In this document: in pieces, positions 33,931-44,966 of the stretch
Layout: each line of letters begins with the position of its first letter
Position numbering within the stretch: the first letter of the stretch is position 1
Origin: Stereum hirsutum FP-91666 SS1
Taxonomy: Eukaryota; Basidiomycota; Agaricomycetes; Russulales; Stereaceae
Direction of reading: 5' to 3'
Length of the DNA: 64,000 nucleotides
Assembly: GCF_000264905.1 (NCBI RefSeq)
Contig: NW_006763153.1
Location: 145,982-209,981 of the forward strand
Notes under the pieces: generated by a model
Told to the model about the DNA's origin: nothing
Database searches by the model: none
The model's input: the letters and a program-made list of their open reading frames with translations, nothing else
Program-made: the position numbers and the translations under genes

Positions 33931-34251
33931 GTGAGGCTATGAGATATCCACAATTATTTCAACCTACCTTGTCCTCAGAAAAGACCCTCGGACGCAGTGG
34001 AAAGGACGAAGCATAGAGAAATGCGTAGTTCGAGCAGCGAGAACTCGGAGACTGCTAGCTCGGCTCAATAGGAGCCCACTGGTAACTAAGAACATATCAG
34101 AGAAGCCAGCCTAGCTAACAGTAGCACAGAAAGGTATATGACTGTGAGCACTTTGTGAAGTCACTCGTTGCACGCAGACCATACGCTAGAGCTTGAGCGC
34201 CACGACAACTTTGACGGAGGCAAGCTCAACTTGAACTTGAACTTACTGAAC
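33931..34251. other. Unassigned
   Basis: Flank of the transposon relic; nothing is supported. Confidence 0.35.
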
Positions 34252-34399
34252 GACTCGCCGTGGGACCTTTACCCAAAAATAGAAGGTATGACTCAGACAG
34301 TGTCGTCAGTGGACTCTGTCTTGCAGACTCGCCGTGGGACCTTTACCCAAAAATAGAAGGTATGACTCAGACAGTGTCGTCAGTGGACTCTGTCTTGCA
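34252..34399. repeat. Perfect 74-bp tandem duplication
   Basis: 34252-34325 and 34326-34399 (starting GACTCGCCGTGGGACC, ending TGTCTTGCA) appear identical. The lack of differences implies a recent event or an assembly duplication. No gene overlaps with confidence. Confidence 0.9.
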
Positions 34400-34726
34400 A
34401 GCAGTCGAAATTCGACAGGTATTGATTGACAAACCGTCTCCCTCCGTCTCCTCAAGTGCCTCCGAACCACCGACCAGGATGCAAGCCGCTTTTGTTCCTG
34501 GACGCATAATGAAATGAGGTACCCGACGCATCAGTGTAAAAGCCGGCGGTTGGTGCTCGTCCTCCGGATCAAGTCCAGGTTGACGGCGACCCTGGCCCCT
34601 TGACAACCTTGATCATTGACCGTCGTCGACGGAACCGGGAGGAGCGAAGAATGTTGGAATGGTCCTTTCCGTATGTTTTGTTTGATTTCCAAGCTCCTGC
34701 TATCATCCTTCCCTCTAATTACCAAC

Positions 34727-35069
34727 ATGAGTTCAGGTCGAGCAGACGCTGAGATGTCAGTGCTATACATCTTGCCCTTCAACCAGCTTCAACCTCGGGT
34801 AAGCAGTATCCCTCCCTCTGCCGACCATGTTCAAGTTCAAGAATTCTCCGGTTATGTTTTCTCTCGGCATGAAACCACAGGGCCACTGTCGCGTGCACAG
34901 ATATTTTGCTGACATCCGTAGCGATGATCGTATCCAGAGGAGGCTTTTATGTTTTGCACAATTGACGCATCATCACCTGCATATACGCATGCCATATGCT
35001 CGTTTTGAGGCTTCTTTGCTGCGGCACATTTCTAAGAAACTTGCTGCGCTCATAGACTCATCTCCGTGA
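34727..35069 (+). CDS. Possible small two-exon gene
   Basis: Exon 1 (34727-34798, from ATG) and exon 2 (34836-35069) join in phase across a 37-nt intron (CGG|GTAAGC ... TTCAAG|TTC) and give 101 residues. The C-terminal part (LLCFAQLTHHHLHIRMPYAR then SLLRHISKKLAALID) is helix-like and protein-like. The intron is unusually short and no family is recognised. Confidence 0.3.
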
Positions 35070-35461
35070 CTCTGTCAATAATTGTGTATTTGGAAGCCCA
35101 CACCTGCGACCTTACGGGTGTCAGGTCTACAGCGAAGGTATATTGCTCTGGTCTGAATCCAAAAAAGTACCTTTCACTGTCATTGACCGACTGGGGAACT
35201 CTTGTTCATCGCGTTGGCCGCGATATTGGCTTGTCATCATCAATGGGCTGGACCCGCCGCATCACTCTCAGTTCACACTGCTCGGTGCCTTTCATCAAGA
35301 TCTGCGTCTTCGCTTCGAGGGTTTGGTCTGGGTGTTGTTAGGAACTCAACCGACCCAGCAAACATGATGAAGCAAGAACCGGTCGTCGGTCGCATGAACG
35401 GCAACTCATCGGAACAAATCGCAGCACGATGCCAAGAATTAGCCCAAACGCCTAGAGAGGG

Positions 35462-35467
35462 TATAAA
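35462..35467 (+). promoter_or_regulatory. TATA box of the AA9 gene
   Basis: TATAAA within GAGGGTATAAAGGCC lies about 255 nt upstream of the AA9 start codon. It is followed by a CT-rich leader (35490-35720), as is common in highly expressed fungal secretory genes. Confidence 0.5.
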
Positions 35468-35718
35468 GGCCTCTCGAACTTCACGGTATGTTTCCCCCTC
35501 ACCAGCTTGCTTGTTCTCGTTCTCGTTCTTCTTCATCCTCTTCTCCAGTATCCGAATCGCTAGCCGACTTGCCAGTCGAGTCCCCCCTTTCTTTTCCCCA
35601 TTACATTCTTTTTCTGTGTTCCTTGCACACATTGCCCCCAGCGTACTAGCTACGCCACCCTTCCCCACCCACACCACCTTCAAATTTGTGGCACTTCAAC
35701 TCTTTGACAACATCGACG

Positions 35719-37416
35719 ATGGTTCTCTCTATCAAATCTGCAGCTCAGGCTAGCGCTATCCTCGCTTTCGCAAAACTTGTAGCAGGACACGGCTACGTCC
35801 AGTACGTTTCTCTCCTCTCGGAATGTCATGTAACGTTCTTACTCACGCGTACCCATTGTACTCTTGCGTCCAGGGAACTCAACATCGGTGGTACAGAGTA
35901 CTCCGGCTACCTTCCTTACAACGACCCGTACACCACCCCTACACCCATCCGTATCGTTCGGTCCTTCGACGGAAACGGTCCTATCGCGGATTTCACCACT
36001 GGCGATATTACCTGCAATGACGGTGGCGACACGGCTGCTGGTGCCAGTGCTACTTTAGCCGCTGGTGATTCTGTCGACTTCTTCTGGACTGCATGGCCCG
36101 ATTCCGTGAGTCCTCCTGCCCTTGTCTCATGCAAACGAAGACTGAGTACAACCTTTAGCACAAAGGTCCCACCATGACTTATATGGCCAAGTGTGACACC
36201 GATGATTGCTCGACATTCTCAGGCCAAGACGTATGTTCATGCTCCTATTCCATTATTTTATACGTATCGTGGGTCTGATCTACTTCTCATAAATCAACAG
36301 GGTGATGTCTGGTTCAAGATCGACCACGCCGGTCTTGACGCCGATCTCACTACGTGGGCTTCAGATGACCTCATTGCGAACAACGTATGTTCCAATCCTC
36401 ATTCAACCACAGTCTCTACCATCCTGATCTCAAAACCTGGATGCTATAGAACTCCTGGACCGTCACCATCCCTTCTGACATCGCATCCGGTGGCTACCTC
36501 CTCCGCCACGAGCTTCTCGCCCTTCACTCCGCCGGTACCGCCCTAGGTGCTCAGTTCTACCCAATGTGTGCCCAGGTTGTCGTCACCGGTGGTGGATCCG
36601 CTTCGCCTTCGGGTGTGGCACTTCCTGGTGCATATGCGACTAACGACCCCGGTATGTTCTATTTGCTCGAAATCTGCGTCCCAGAGTCTGGCAGCTCACT
36701 TATGCATTTACTTCAGGCATCCTGATTGATATCTACCAGAGCTTGACCACGTACGCTATCCCTGGTACGTGTTCTTTCGCTGTCCGACAATCCTACTTCT
36801 GCAAAGCTGATGCTTCCGTGGTTAAGGTCCCACCGTGTACACCGCTGGTGGATCTACCGGTAGCGCCACCTCTGCTGCCACCTCTGCTGCTGCCACCTCC
36901 GCCGCCGCAAGCTCTTCTGCAGCTACCAATGCTGCCTCATCCGCTGCCGCCTCGTCCTCTGCCGCTGCCGGCGTTTCATCTTCCAGTACCACCTCGACTG
37001 CATCGTCCACTGCGACTGCTGTCTCCTCATCTGGCTTCGTGACGAGCACGACGGCCGCGGCATCGTCGACTGCCGCTGTTACAAGCTCAAGTAGCGCTGC
37101 CGCGGGGTCCTCGTCGACGGCCGCTGGTACGACGTCTGCGGCTGCTACTACGACCAGCTCCTCGTCGTCGACTAGTACTGCCATTGTTAATGCGAACACT
37201 TGCATGAGTGGTAAGTTACCCTTTTTACCCCCTAGAGACAAGCTCTCAATAAGATCTGATACACTTCCACGATAATCGGACTACAACTCGTGCATCGCTG
37301 CTTCGCAACCCAATCCCGACTGGACAGGTTGTGGGTCGACGAAGGATACATGCATGGAGGGCGCCGTTTACGAGCGTGTGAAGCGGAGTGTACGATTTGG
37401 TCGTGCTCTCGCCTGA
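35719..37416 (+). CDS. AA9 lytic polysaccharide monooxygenase with Ser/Thr/Ala linker
   Basis: Secreted copper enzyme that oxidatively cleaves cellulose or related glycans. Exons: 35719-35801, 35874-36105, 36159-36230, 36301-36384, 36450-36651, 36717-36764, 36827-37210, and a last one that would be 37280-37416. A signal peptide (residues 1-23) ends so that the mature protein starts with His24 ([20 protein letters not shown]), the N-terminal Cu ligand. The second His is in [16 protein letters not shown] and the axial Tyr in [12 protein letters not shown]. After the catalytic domain comes a ~100-residue Ser/Ala/Thr linker, then a Cys-rich tail ([26 protein letters not shown]) and a basic end. 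The last intron has a normal GTAAGT donor at 37211, but at the point that restores the frame (37278-37279) the acceptor reads GG instead of AG. With that join the CDS is exactly 414 codons. Without it, translation runs into the intron and stops at 37275, losing the tail. The catalytic part is intact. Confidence 0.92.
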
Positions 37417-38010
37417 GGGTATGCCTGAAGATGCCTAATGTATTCGCTCCTTCTTCTTTCGTTCTCCTGTCATCATCCTCTTCTCTTCTTGCAGTCTAGA
37501 TACACAGAGTGTATTGTTTTTTTTTATGTATAGGGTCTTTGAATAGACCTTCTGAATCCTGCGACTGGCAAATATCACTCGGTCTGGCTTTCTGCGTTGT
37601 GTAATTGCGACTCGCATCATGGCTGGAGTGACCAAGATGCAAACGATTGCAAGATGTCGAGTGATGCCGTTGGCCTGAATCGGTACCACAAACATCCACA
37701 GTGACTGCAATGACCTGCTTTCCAGAGTGACCCAGACTGCCTCTAGCTTCAAAGCTTTCTAACGCATTACATACCGAAAGGCAATCAGCGATGTGCTCAA
37801 AGAAAAGAGGGAAAAATCGGGTTTATTCTCGGGAATATCCGAGGTCCGAACCGTGGAACGGAAGCACTTACGTCGGCTGTCTTTGCTCTCCATCTCCCGA
37901 GCTAGTCTCGAAATCCAGACTCAAAGATCGAGGAAGACAATCGTTCCTCTTCACTATCGCGACGGCGGCGACGCGACGCGGCTCAAAATGTCACGTAAGC
38001 TATCGTCCAT
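37417..38010. other. Intergenic
   Basis: 3' flank of the AA9 gene and 5' side of the next gene. Open frames in 37790-38120 may include the true N-terminus of the next gene, but this could not be settled. Confidence 0.4.
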
Positions 38011-39702
38011 GTGGCGTTCGCGCGGCGAATTCGCAATTCTCTCAAATCCAGGTGGCTGCCGCAGCACGGCCGTGTGCTAATTCAAACTCCGAGTCGCCAA
38101 CGCCTCCGACCCCTCCGTAGGTGCAAGACTACTCCCGAGCAGCCCGTTCCACTCCCCTCTGCGCCGCTCCAGATTATCTCCGAGTCACCGTCCATAGTCC
38201 TTCAACCTCCACTCACTCGACGAGGAACTGGACCAGGGCTCATCGTTACTCTACCTCCTTCTCTTTCTCTTCAGCCGAATCCGAAGGGAAAGCCGCTTGA
38301 CCCAGAGCCCGTGCAGAAATGGGCCGAGGAAGGGTTCGCCGTCGTGGGTATCACTGCGACAGAAACCGAACTGGAAGCTGCCGTGGTGAAAGCGTTGGAT
38401 TCTTTGGAAGGATTGGAGGAGGTAGGCATCAAGGATAAAGTTGCTGTTCTTGGTACGTCAATCGTAGTCGGCCATCGGTTTTCGTGTACCGAGATAGACT
38501 TTTTTTTTTTGCTGCAGTCTATGAGGAACGCCACTTCTCTGCGATCTCGTCAATCGTATCCGAGAACCCCAAACTCGTCTGCATCGCAGCCTACATCTCT
38601 TTGGGGTCCAATCTATCAACTGTATCAACCTCGTTCCCCACGCTCTTTCACATCTCCTCCCCTGACGCTGAGGCGCCTCCATCCGATGCCATATCCGCCA
38701 AGGCCGACACGACCAGTCAAACTGCTACATATCCATCGACATCCTCCCCTTTCTTCGTCCTCCCGAACTCTTCATCCTACGACCCCGGAAATGCATCGCT
38801 CGCGCACACTACCGCCCTTGTATTCTTCCGCAAACATCTGGGTGGCCCGAACTTCGATATCGCCGCGATTTGGGAGGAACATATACCTACTTCAAGTTTG
38901 CCGCGAGGACTGTGGCGAGAACTATGGGGACAATGGTGGTACGTATTGACTTGTCTTATGTGGTCTGCTCATGGGCGCTGAATTGAATTTTGGTGAAGGC
39001 TGAGCCGTATGTCAATCATGTACCAACTATGACCGGTGGTATCGGCCGAAAGGCTCTTTCTGCGTTCTACCGCGACCACTTCATTTTTGCGTACGTTCTC
39101 GTTCGTTCTCAATGCTTACTGTAGTTGTACTTACTGCCCACATCGTACTCAGTAACCCAGCCGACACAAGCATGCAAACCGTATCGCGAACGGTCGGGCC
39201 TGATCGTGTCGTTGGTGCGTACTTCTGTTGCCCATCTTGTTTCCATACTGACAATGATTCAATAGATGAATTCATACTCAGAATGACCCATGACCGTACG
39301 GTTGACTGGCTGCTGCCCAAGGTCCCACCAACGGGCAAGAAGATTGCAGTACCCATGCTCGGCGTCATCAATGTTCGAGGTGACCGCCTCTACCATGGTA
39401 CGTCCTCTCACTATCATCCTCTCCACCTCTTTTTTCGTACTCTCGTGTCCGTACGCTCGTCACGTTGTCATATAGAACATATCTGGTGGGACTAATCCAC
39501 CGTCCTCCTCCAGATCGGCGTCATCCCCGCACACGTCCCTTGGCCCCTCTCCGATTCTTCGTCCGTAGGCCCTACACCACAAGGCAAGAGACTGAAGTTG
39601 CCGATCTCTGAGGGCAATAGTAGCGCGAGGTTGTTGATCGACGAGACGGACGGTGTAAGTAATGAGATGTTTGGGGAGGACTGGGGAGTTACGGATGCGT
39701 AA
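38011..39702 (+). pseudogene. Dienelactone hydrolase-like/SnoaL-like gene, broken
   Basis: Exons at about 38011-38452, 38518-38938, 38999-39090, 39153-39214, 39266-39397 and 39476-39702, all with GT..AG introns. The N-terminal half (RRGTGPGLIVTLPP, LDPEPVQKWAEEGFAVVGIT, DKVAVLVYEERHFSAISSIV) matches fungal carboxymethylenebutenolidase/dienelactone-hydrolase-like proteins, which have an alpha/beta-hydrolase fold. The C-terminal half (NHVPTMTGGIGRKALSAFYR, then PMLGVINVRGDRLYHEHIWW and LLQIGVIPAHVPWPLSD) is the SnoaL-like, NTF2-fold part normally fused to it. Two lesions: the exon sum leaves two extra bases, explained by a doubled AT at 38881-38884 (GAACATATACC, where HTYF is expected), and TAA at 39493-39495 stands where Gln is expected (WWD*STVLLQ). 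Either would truncate the protein. The ATG used is the first in frame; the true start may be in an upstream exon. Confidence 0.8.
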
Positions 39703-39936
39703 TTGACAAGAAAATAGCGGCACAGAGGTAATAACGGTATCGTTTGGAGTATAAATTTATCGTGTATTTTGCAATTCTATGATCAATCTTTCATGCATAA
39801 TGTTGACCTGCAGAGAGAACAGAATCACTGTGAGACAAGTACAGATTTCTTATCATAGAACTACCACACGGAGAACAACAAGACCCATCCAAACGCTCCT
39901 ACCCAAGGGCTTCATCACAAATCAGCATCACATGAA
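39703..39936. other. Intergenic between convergent genes
   Basis: Nothing is supported; it is the shared 3' region. Confidence 0.4.
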
Positions 39937-40402
39937 TCAAACAGGAACCTTGATCTAAGAAGTACAGGGACAAGGCCATCGTCGTCAGTGAGGTGCGATG
40001 GACCACGAACAAATGTAGATCGGTGTCAGGATAGCACGTACCTTCGCCACGGTTCTGTCCACCGCTAATGCAACCTTTTCGCTGAACTTGCGGACCTCCT
40101 CCTTCGCCCTCATTCTGCAGTCCATGTTGTTACAGGCTAGCGCTATCCTGAAGGTTTCGTCCAAGCGGTGTTGATCCTTCACAGTCAAGCTACAAGGCGT
40201 GATCGTTAAAGGCGGACCGGTCTGCTTCACGAACTCGAACAGCCATTTCGGACCTTCCAAGCGAAACGTGCCCCAAAAAGAATGGTGTATGGCATCCGGA
40301 GAAGGTGACGACGTTGAAGGACATACGACACTGACATTACAAGTCTCGCAAGAATCGTATTGCGGTATGCACAGAATGGAGAAATGTGAGAAAAAAGGAA
40401 TG
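39937..40402 (-). CDS. Unrecognised small protein, start unresolved
   Basis: A minus-strand exon (40042 to about 40402) reads FSILCIPQYDSCETCNVSVV, IHHSFWGTFRLEGPKWLFEF, VKQTGPPLTITPCSLTV and ACNNMDCRMRAKEEVRKFSE. It ends AVDRTVAK at a GTACGT donor. An 87-nt intron leads to an 18-nt last exon (39937-39954, IKVPV stop) in phase. The composition is clearly protein-like and soluble, with paired Cys. An upstream CTTCAG acceptor at about 40403 implies an earlier exon with the start codon. No family is known to me. Confidence 0.5.
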
Positions 40403-41396
40403 AAGAACTGAAGACATATCTCGAGACGAGGAGGAGAAGGCGCACGTTAAATGCGCATATAATAGTCGACCACGCCTCCTCGACCAACTTGCCCGCCTAT
40501 GAGCACTTGCATTCCCCTTCGATCATCCGCCAAAGTTCTCCACCGTTCCGATCTCCATTCCGCACACTAACACCCCATTCGTTCACGCACATATTGCTGT
40601 TTCACGCGACTTTGCCCATATACCATCCCACCCATCCTATCTCCGTCATCCCAAGCCCCTTCCCCCTCGATAGTCTATACTGCATCTACCCCATCCTTCC
40701 CAGATCAACCTATCCCACCACATCCCGGCACCTAAGCATCCTAATCTCGCGTCCAAATCCTCATAAGACCCCTCGCATCCGCCGCTCGTGTTTCCTTCTC
40801 GCCTGGAACGTGAAGGAGCGAAGGCAGCAATTCGACCTCGACCGAGAAAGGGTGGCAACTTTATGCGTCTTCGTAGTCGTAGTCGTCTTCGTTGTTCGGT
40901 AGGACACCTCAGTCCTGTTCGCCTGTACCTTTCCCACCATTCCTTTCTTCCCTATCCCTAGCCTCGATTCCGTCGTGTTTCCAAGTCGCGTAGTTCCCAA
41001 CTTCCGATGCACTCAATCGCGACTACGAGCTCCGTGCCTCCGGTTCCTCCCATCCCTCTATCCCTCTTTCCTCCTCGCCCAACGATCACCCATAGATTCG
41101 GATGCACGTGTACGTAGAGAAGCGGAACCACGGTATCGTAGGATTTCGTGCCCACGGAGGAGGTATGCCCTGCGGTTGTTTTGTGTGAAAACGGGGAATA
41201 TAGAGGTGAGAGGTGGAAGGAGTGTAGGAAGAAGGAAGAACGGGGTTGTGGGATGATGAGCGGATAAGACGTCAGCGTACGATCCCTAAAAGAGACAGTG
41301 AGAAATTGTGCGGCTACGGAGAGTAAATGGCGCTATGTAGGAAAGCCGCACCAAACCAAAAGGACGGAGTGGCGTACATTTACATGCGTGCTTCCT
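40403..41396. other. Unassigned
   Basis: CT-rich on the plus strand at 40490-41080. Minus-strand frames here (for example GTKSYDTVVPLLYVHVHPNL at about 41090-41155) may be further exons of the gene to the right, but no join was established. Confidence 0.3.
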
Positions 41397-42430
41397 ACTG
41401 TTAGCCTGAGCCCATGTGTATTGCTCGATGTTGCCTAGGATCGTCACAGCGGACGTGTATGGAGCAGTGACAGCGTTATTGTCGTCGATGGTAAGGGTGA
41501 CGGTTGAGGTGGAGACGATCGCCAGACCTATCTGATGGTTGCAATGACCCGGAATGTATCAGCTTGCGTTGAGAAAAAAACGAAAAAGAGGAGCTCACCC
41601 AGCCATTGGCGCTTGTGGAAACAATGAACTTTCCCTCCCATACGGCAGAGAAGTTGTTCGACGGAAGATCAAGAGGAGGATAAATGGCCCATTTCCTGTT
41701 GGGCATCGAAGAGTCGACCGTCACGGAAATTAGCACATACGCTTCATATTCCGATACCTAGTCGAAGACTCGGAGAGACTCAACTCACCCCTAACTTCAC
41801 CTACGCCTCCGACACAACTACACATCCCATACACCTGATGAGATTCTCGAGCGAGTGCGGTCGTTCTCGGTAGGATCGTTCGAGCTGTTTCGGGTGGCCG
41901 AGCCATAGAGTGGAGGTCGCGTTCTTTGAACTTGCACGAGGCAAGGATGCGAGTGGGGTCGAGGGAGTGGGGGAGGTAAGTGATGATGCCGCGTTAAGAA
42001 ATGTGATTGGCGAGGATATGTTGGGAGGGGTGGTCGAAGATTCGGATGGTGGCTCGGTTTCGTCTGAATTCGTGTCCCGCTATTGCTCCAACTGCGCGCT
42101 CCTCTTCTGCGACGTACGCCGCGACGAGTTCGCGCCACGTAAGGACGGCGACCGAGACAGTGTTCGTGAATATGTTGAGGTCATTCGGAACGCGTTGTGC
42201 TGGTATCGGTGGGATTGGGGAGATGGGATATAGTAAGGTGAAAGGGGAAAGTGAGAGGGGGTAAATGGCGTAAGGTGGTGGAGGAGAGATGTGTTGAGAG
42301 TATGGAAGGGCGAGGGTGAGGCGATGTCGATGGTTTCCTGTTGGAGGGCAAGGACGTGTGAGCGGATTTCATTAATATGAGAGATAGGGTGTATAGAAAG
42401 GAGGGAGGATTATCGAAGACGGGAAGATGG
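41397..42430 (-). pseudogene. Unrecognised coding region with stop and frame break
   Basis: Minus-strand coding is evident. IFTNTVSVAVLTWRELVAAY runs on to IRIFDHPSQHILANHIS, a TAA (about 41997-41999), then RGIITYLPHSLDPTRILASC, SMARPPETARTILPRTTALA and HQVYGMCSCVGGVGEVRG. After a short intron come YEAYVLISVTVDSSMPNRKW and NNFSAVWEGKFIVSTSANGW, then after another intron IGLAIVSTSTVTLTIDDNNA. The last part (FSAVWEG ... VTLTIDD) faintly recalls a PA14-type beta sandwich, which is speculation. Upstream, HINEIRSHVLALQQETIDIA lies in another frame, so one indel plus one stop separate three good-looking parts. A 41886-42000 ATG (MARPPET) could also start a separate shorter gene. Confidence 0.4.
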
Positions 42431-42651
42431 GGCATTGTCATAGGTAAAGCATGAAAAATAATCGTAAAGGTGCACGCACCGGGAATGTCTAGTTCACTTT
42501 CTCCGAGGCAACCTGTCCCGAAACCTCATCCACGTCTCGCATTGTGGGATCCGAACCATTCACAGAGGCTCCGTCAGCTTCCTCGGTCATGTGCACCTCA
42601 GTTTCAGCTGTTCCCTCCCCTCGATCCAAAACCGTGACAACGCCACACCTC

Positions 42652-42837
42652 TCACCACCCTCGCTCCTCCAGTGCTTCCAATTGGATAGCGTTCTCCCTC
42701 CTGATGGCACCCCAGCCCCTCCCATACAGATCCTTCAGAGAATGAAACATCTGTTCATCTCCTAGTGGCATCGAGAGCGACGTGTCATCTGGGCTTCCGA
42801 CAGCAGGGAGTGGCACGAGCGGATGGAGAGGCTGCAT
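42652..42837 (-). CDS. Small hypothetical ORF
   Basis: 61 codons from the ATG at 42837 (MQPLHPLVPLPAVGSPDDTS) to TGA at 42652, with a charged helical C-terminus (LKDLYGRGWGAIRRENAIQL). It might instead be an exon ending at the GTGAGA donor near 42655. Unrecognised. Confidence 0.3.
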   Translation of the reverse strand: MQPLHPLVPLPAVGSPDDTSLSMPLGDEQMFHSLKDLYGRGWGAIRRENAIQLEALEERGW

Positions 42838-44966
42838 GGGACGGAGGTTGTCCTTTCGAGAACAATAGAAGTAATGGGACAATGTAGTGGTGTATTTATG
42901 TCCATCTTTCCTTCTTTGGGTGTCATAAATGACAAAGAACAAAGCCCAGAAGGAAGAGAGACGAAGCAGGTCGGATGCCAGTGAGTGGCAACAGCTTGGA
43001 TGTCGAGTCGACGGAGGGTGGCTGTGGAAAGCATACTGACGCGGATGTTTGCGCATAGCACCAGTCCTATTCTGATTGTAGCCAGTTTGTGGGTGGATGG
43101 ACCATAGCATCTTCAACGAGACGAAGAGGAAGGACAACGACGAGAGACGCGTACGGTGAGGTCTTGGTAAAGTCGAGCGGTTAGAAAGACACGGATCTTA
43201 TCTTAAGTTATCTTATCTTCAGTAGCTTCTGATGCTAACAAGGGAGCGCTACCTGCGGCAGCAGCAACCTTGCTGGGGAGGGGCCGTAGCGGGCCGACGC
43301 CACTTCTGGACGGGAGGCCCACAGGTCTTACAATATCATCGCAACATTCCACAACTCGGGGCCCATATGAACGTTCTCTACCGCCGTGCCCGGGAGGCCA
43401 TTTCTCTCACAGACGAGAGTGCCCTCAGGCTGTTACCTTACCATCAACAGTGACATACTTGTTTTCTCTCGGGGCTCCTTCAGTTTCTCCTCCACTCACT
43501 CGAAATAGCACGGTTTTTCTTGGTGTCACTCCGGTCAACCAGACTTCCCTCCTTCGCTCTTTATGGGAAATCTCATCAACTTGAATGTCCATCTTACCGT
43601 CTTTCGTCGTTGCGTTTCATTGCCGAACTCTGTATTTCATCTGTAACAACTGTCTCGACTGTGACTGCTGGGCGGGGCAGGCCTGCCATTCGTCTGCCAA
43701 AGCTGTCAGACTGAATAGACGAGACTGTTTTCTAGAAAGTGCCGCCGACCTACTTACTACTTATTATCTGTCCATGAACGATCTTCGACAAACTTCTCCT
43801 CGCGCCACTTGATCTTCTCATTATTTCACTCGATTTTTTATTGTGTCCGGGACCCAAATAGACATAAGTCTCTCGTTGCCCGCGCGTTCCATCGTCAAAA
43901 GCTGTCTTTCAACTTCAATAACAGCTGCTGCATTTGACACCGATTGTACCATATCTCGCTCATTTCTCTCTTATCATGTGTCCATTTCTCTTCCGACAGG
44001 AGGTCTCATGCCCATTTCTGCGACGTACTTTTGTGCTGCTTCGATACATCATTCCTGAGAGAGGTTCATACCACTGTGTCCAGCGTGTGTAGTTTTCCAA
44101 TAGCTCAACTTAGAGACAAAGCATTGTACGATGCGTAAATATTCTTTGCTTGCGGAGTCGAACCTGTGAATTTGCTGCGAATCGAGTAGTAAAAAGTACT
44201 TCGTGCAAAGGCACCGCGAACAGGTGCCGCGCCACATTATTTGTTTGTACTTGTTTATTTTTGGCAACGGATTTGCAGGTTACGGGGGTGCGAAGGACCT
44301 TGAAGCAAGGTAATCGTTGTTGCTTTATAGCCGCACGCAGGCCCTTTTCTTCTTGCTTTAGACCATCATCTATCGACCGTCTGCCCCGCTCCCCAGCCAA
44401 CCCAGCCCCGCTCCCCAGCAAATATCGAATCAACAACCGACCAATCTTCGCTAAAAACAGACGGGTATCTGAGAATGTGAGTCGTTCTCTGCCGCTGGTG
44501 GCGCGTTACATATAGGCGATCCTGACGCATCGTTTTCCTCCTCAGACGCGTCCGCAATCCCGATCTACTCTCTGAATACCGTGAATATCGAACCGCAATA
44601 ACAGCACCCTCCCAACAACCAAACCGTAAGTCCTATTCACTCTCTCTGTTTCTGCTGCGCGCTCATCGTGTCTGGCCACCGTCGTCTTTCTCTGTTGCAG
44701 CAAGCAGGCCCTGCCCCTGTTTCCACACGCCAAAGTCTCCTCCATCATCAACTTTGTCTCAAACTTTAGTTTCCGACAAATTCGTCTCTCAGCTGTGAGT
44801 GACCTTCCCTTCATCAACGTTGCCCTCCTTCCCTTTTGAGTGCGTCGACTCGACACTGACACCGACACGTTCCCACGCCGCTCCCGTCTCTTTGACCAGT
44901 TCCTACCAAACCAGCTCAAGCAACAACAACAACAACAACACCCGCCAGCTTGAACAACACATAAGC
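42838..44966. other. Unassigned; 5' region of the acidic-protein gene
   Basis: No firm gene. The part after about 44700 is CT-rich with CAA repeats (44921-44942) and is probably the 5' untranslated region of the next gene. Confidence 0.35.

Noticed and set aside
35143..35367. Plus-strand frame upstream of the AA9 gene
   Set aside because: No splice support and it changes frame repeatedly; treated as intergenic.
36822..37241. Ala/Val/Glu-rich antisense frame over the AA9 linker
   Set aside because: It mirrors the Ser/Ala/Thr codon repeats of the linker on the coding strand.
7762..42430. Reassigned stop codons (TAA/TAG read as Gln)
   Set aside because: Intact genes here use TAA and TAG as normal stops, one FAS stop replaces Glu, and the same genes also have indels, so decay or sequence error fits better.
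44150..44300. Possible tRNA (GTCGAACC-like box)
   Set aside because: No matching A box, acceptor stem or anticodon arm could be folded around it.
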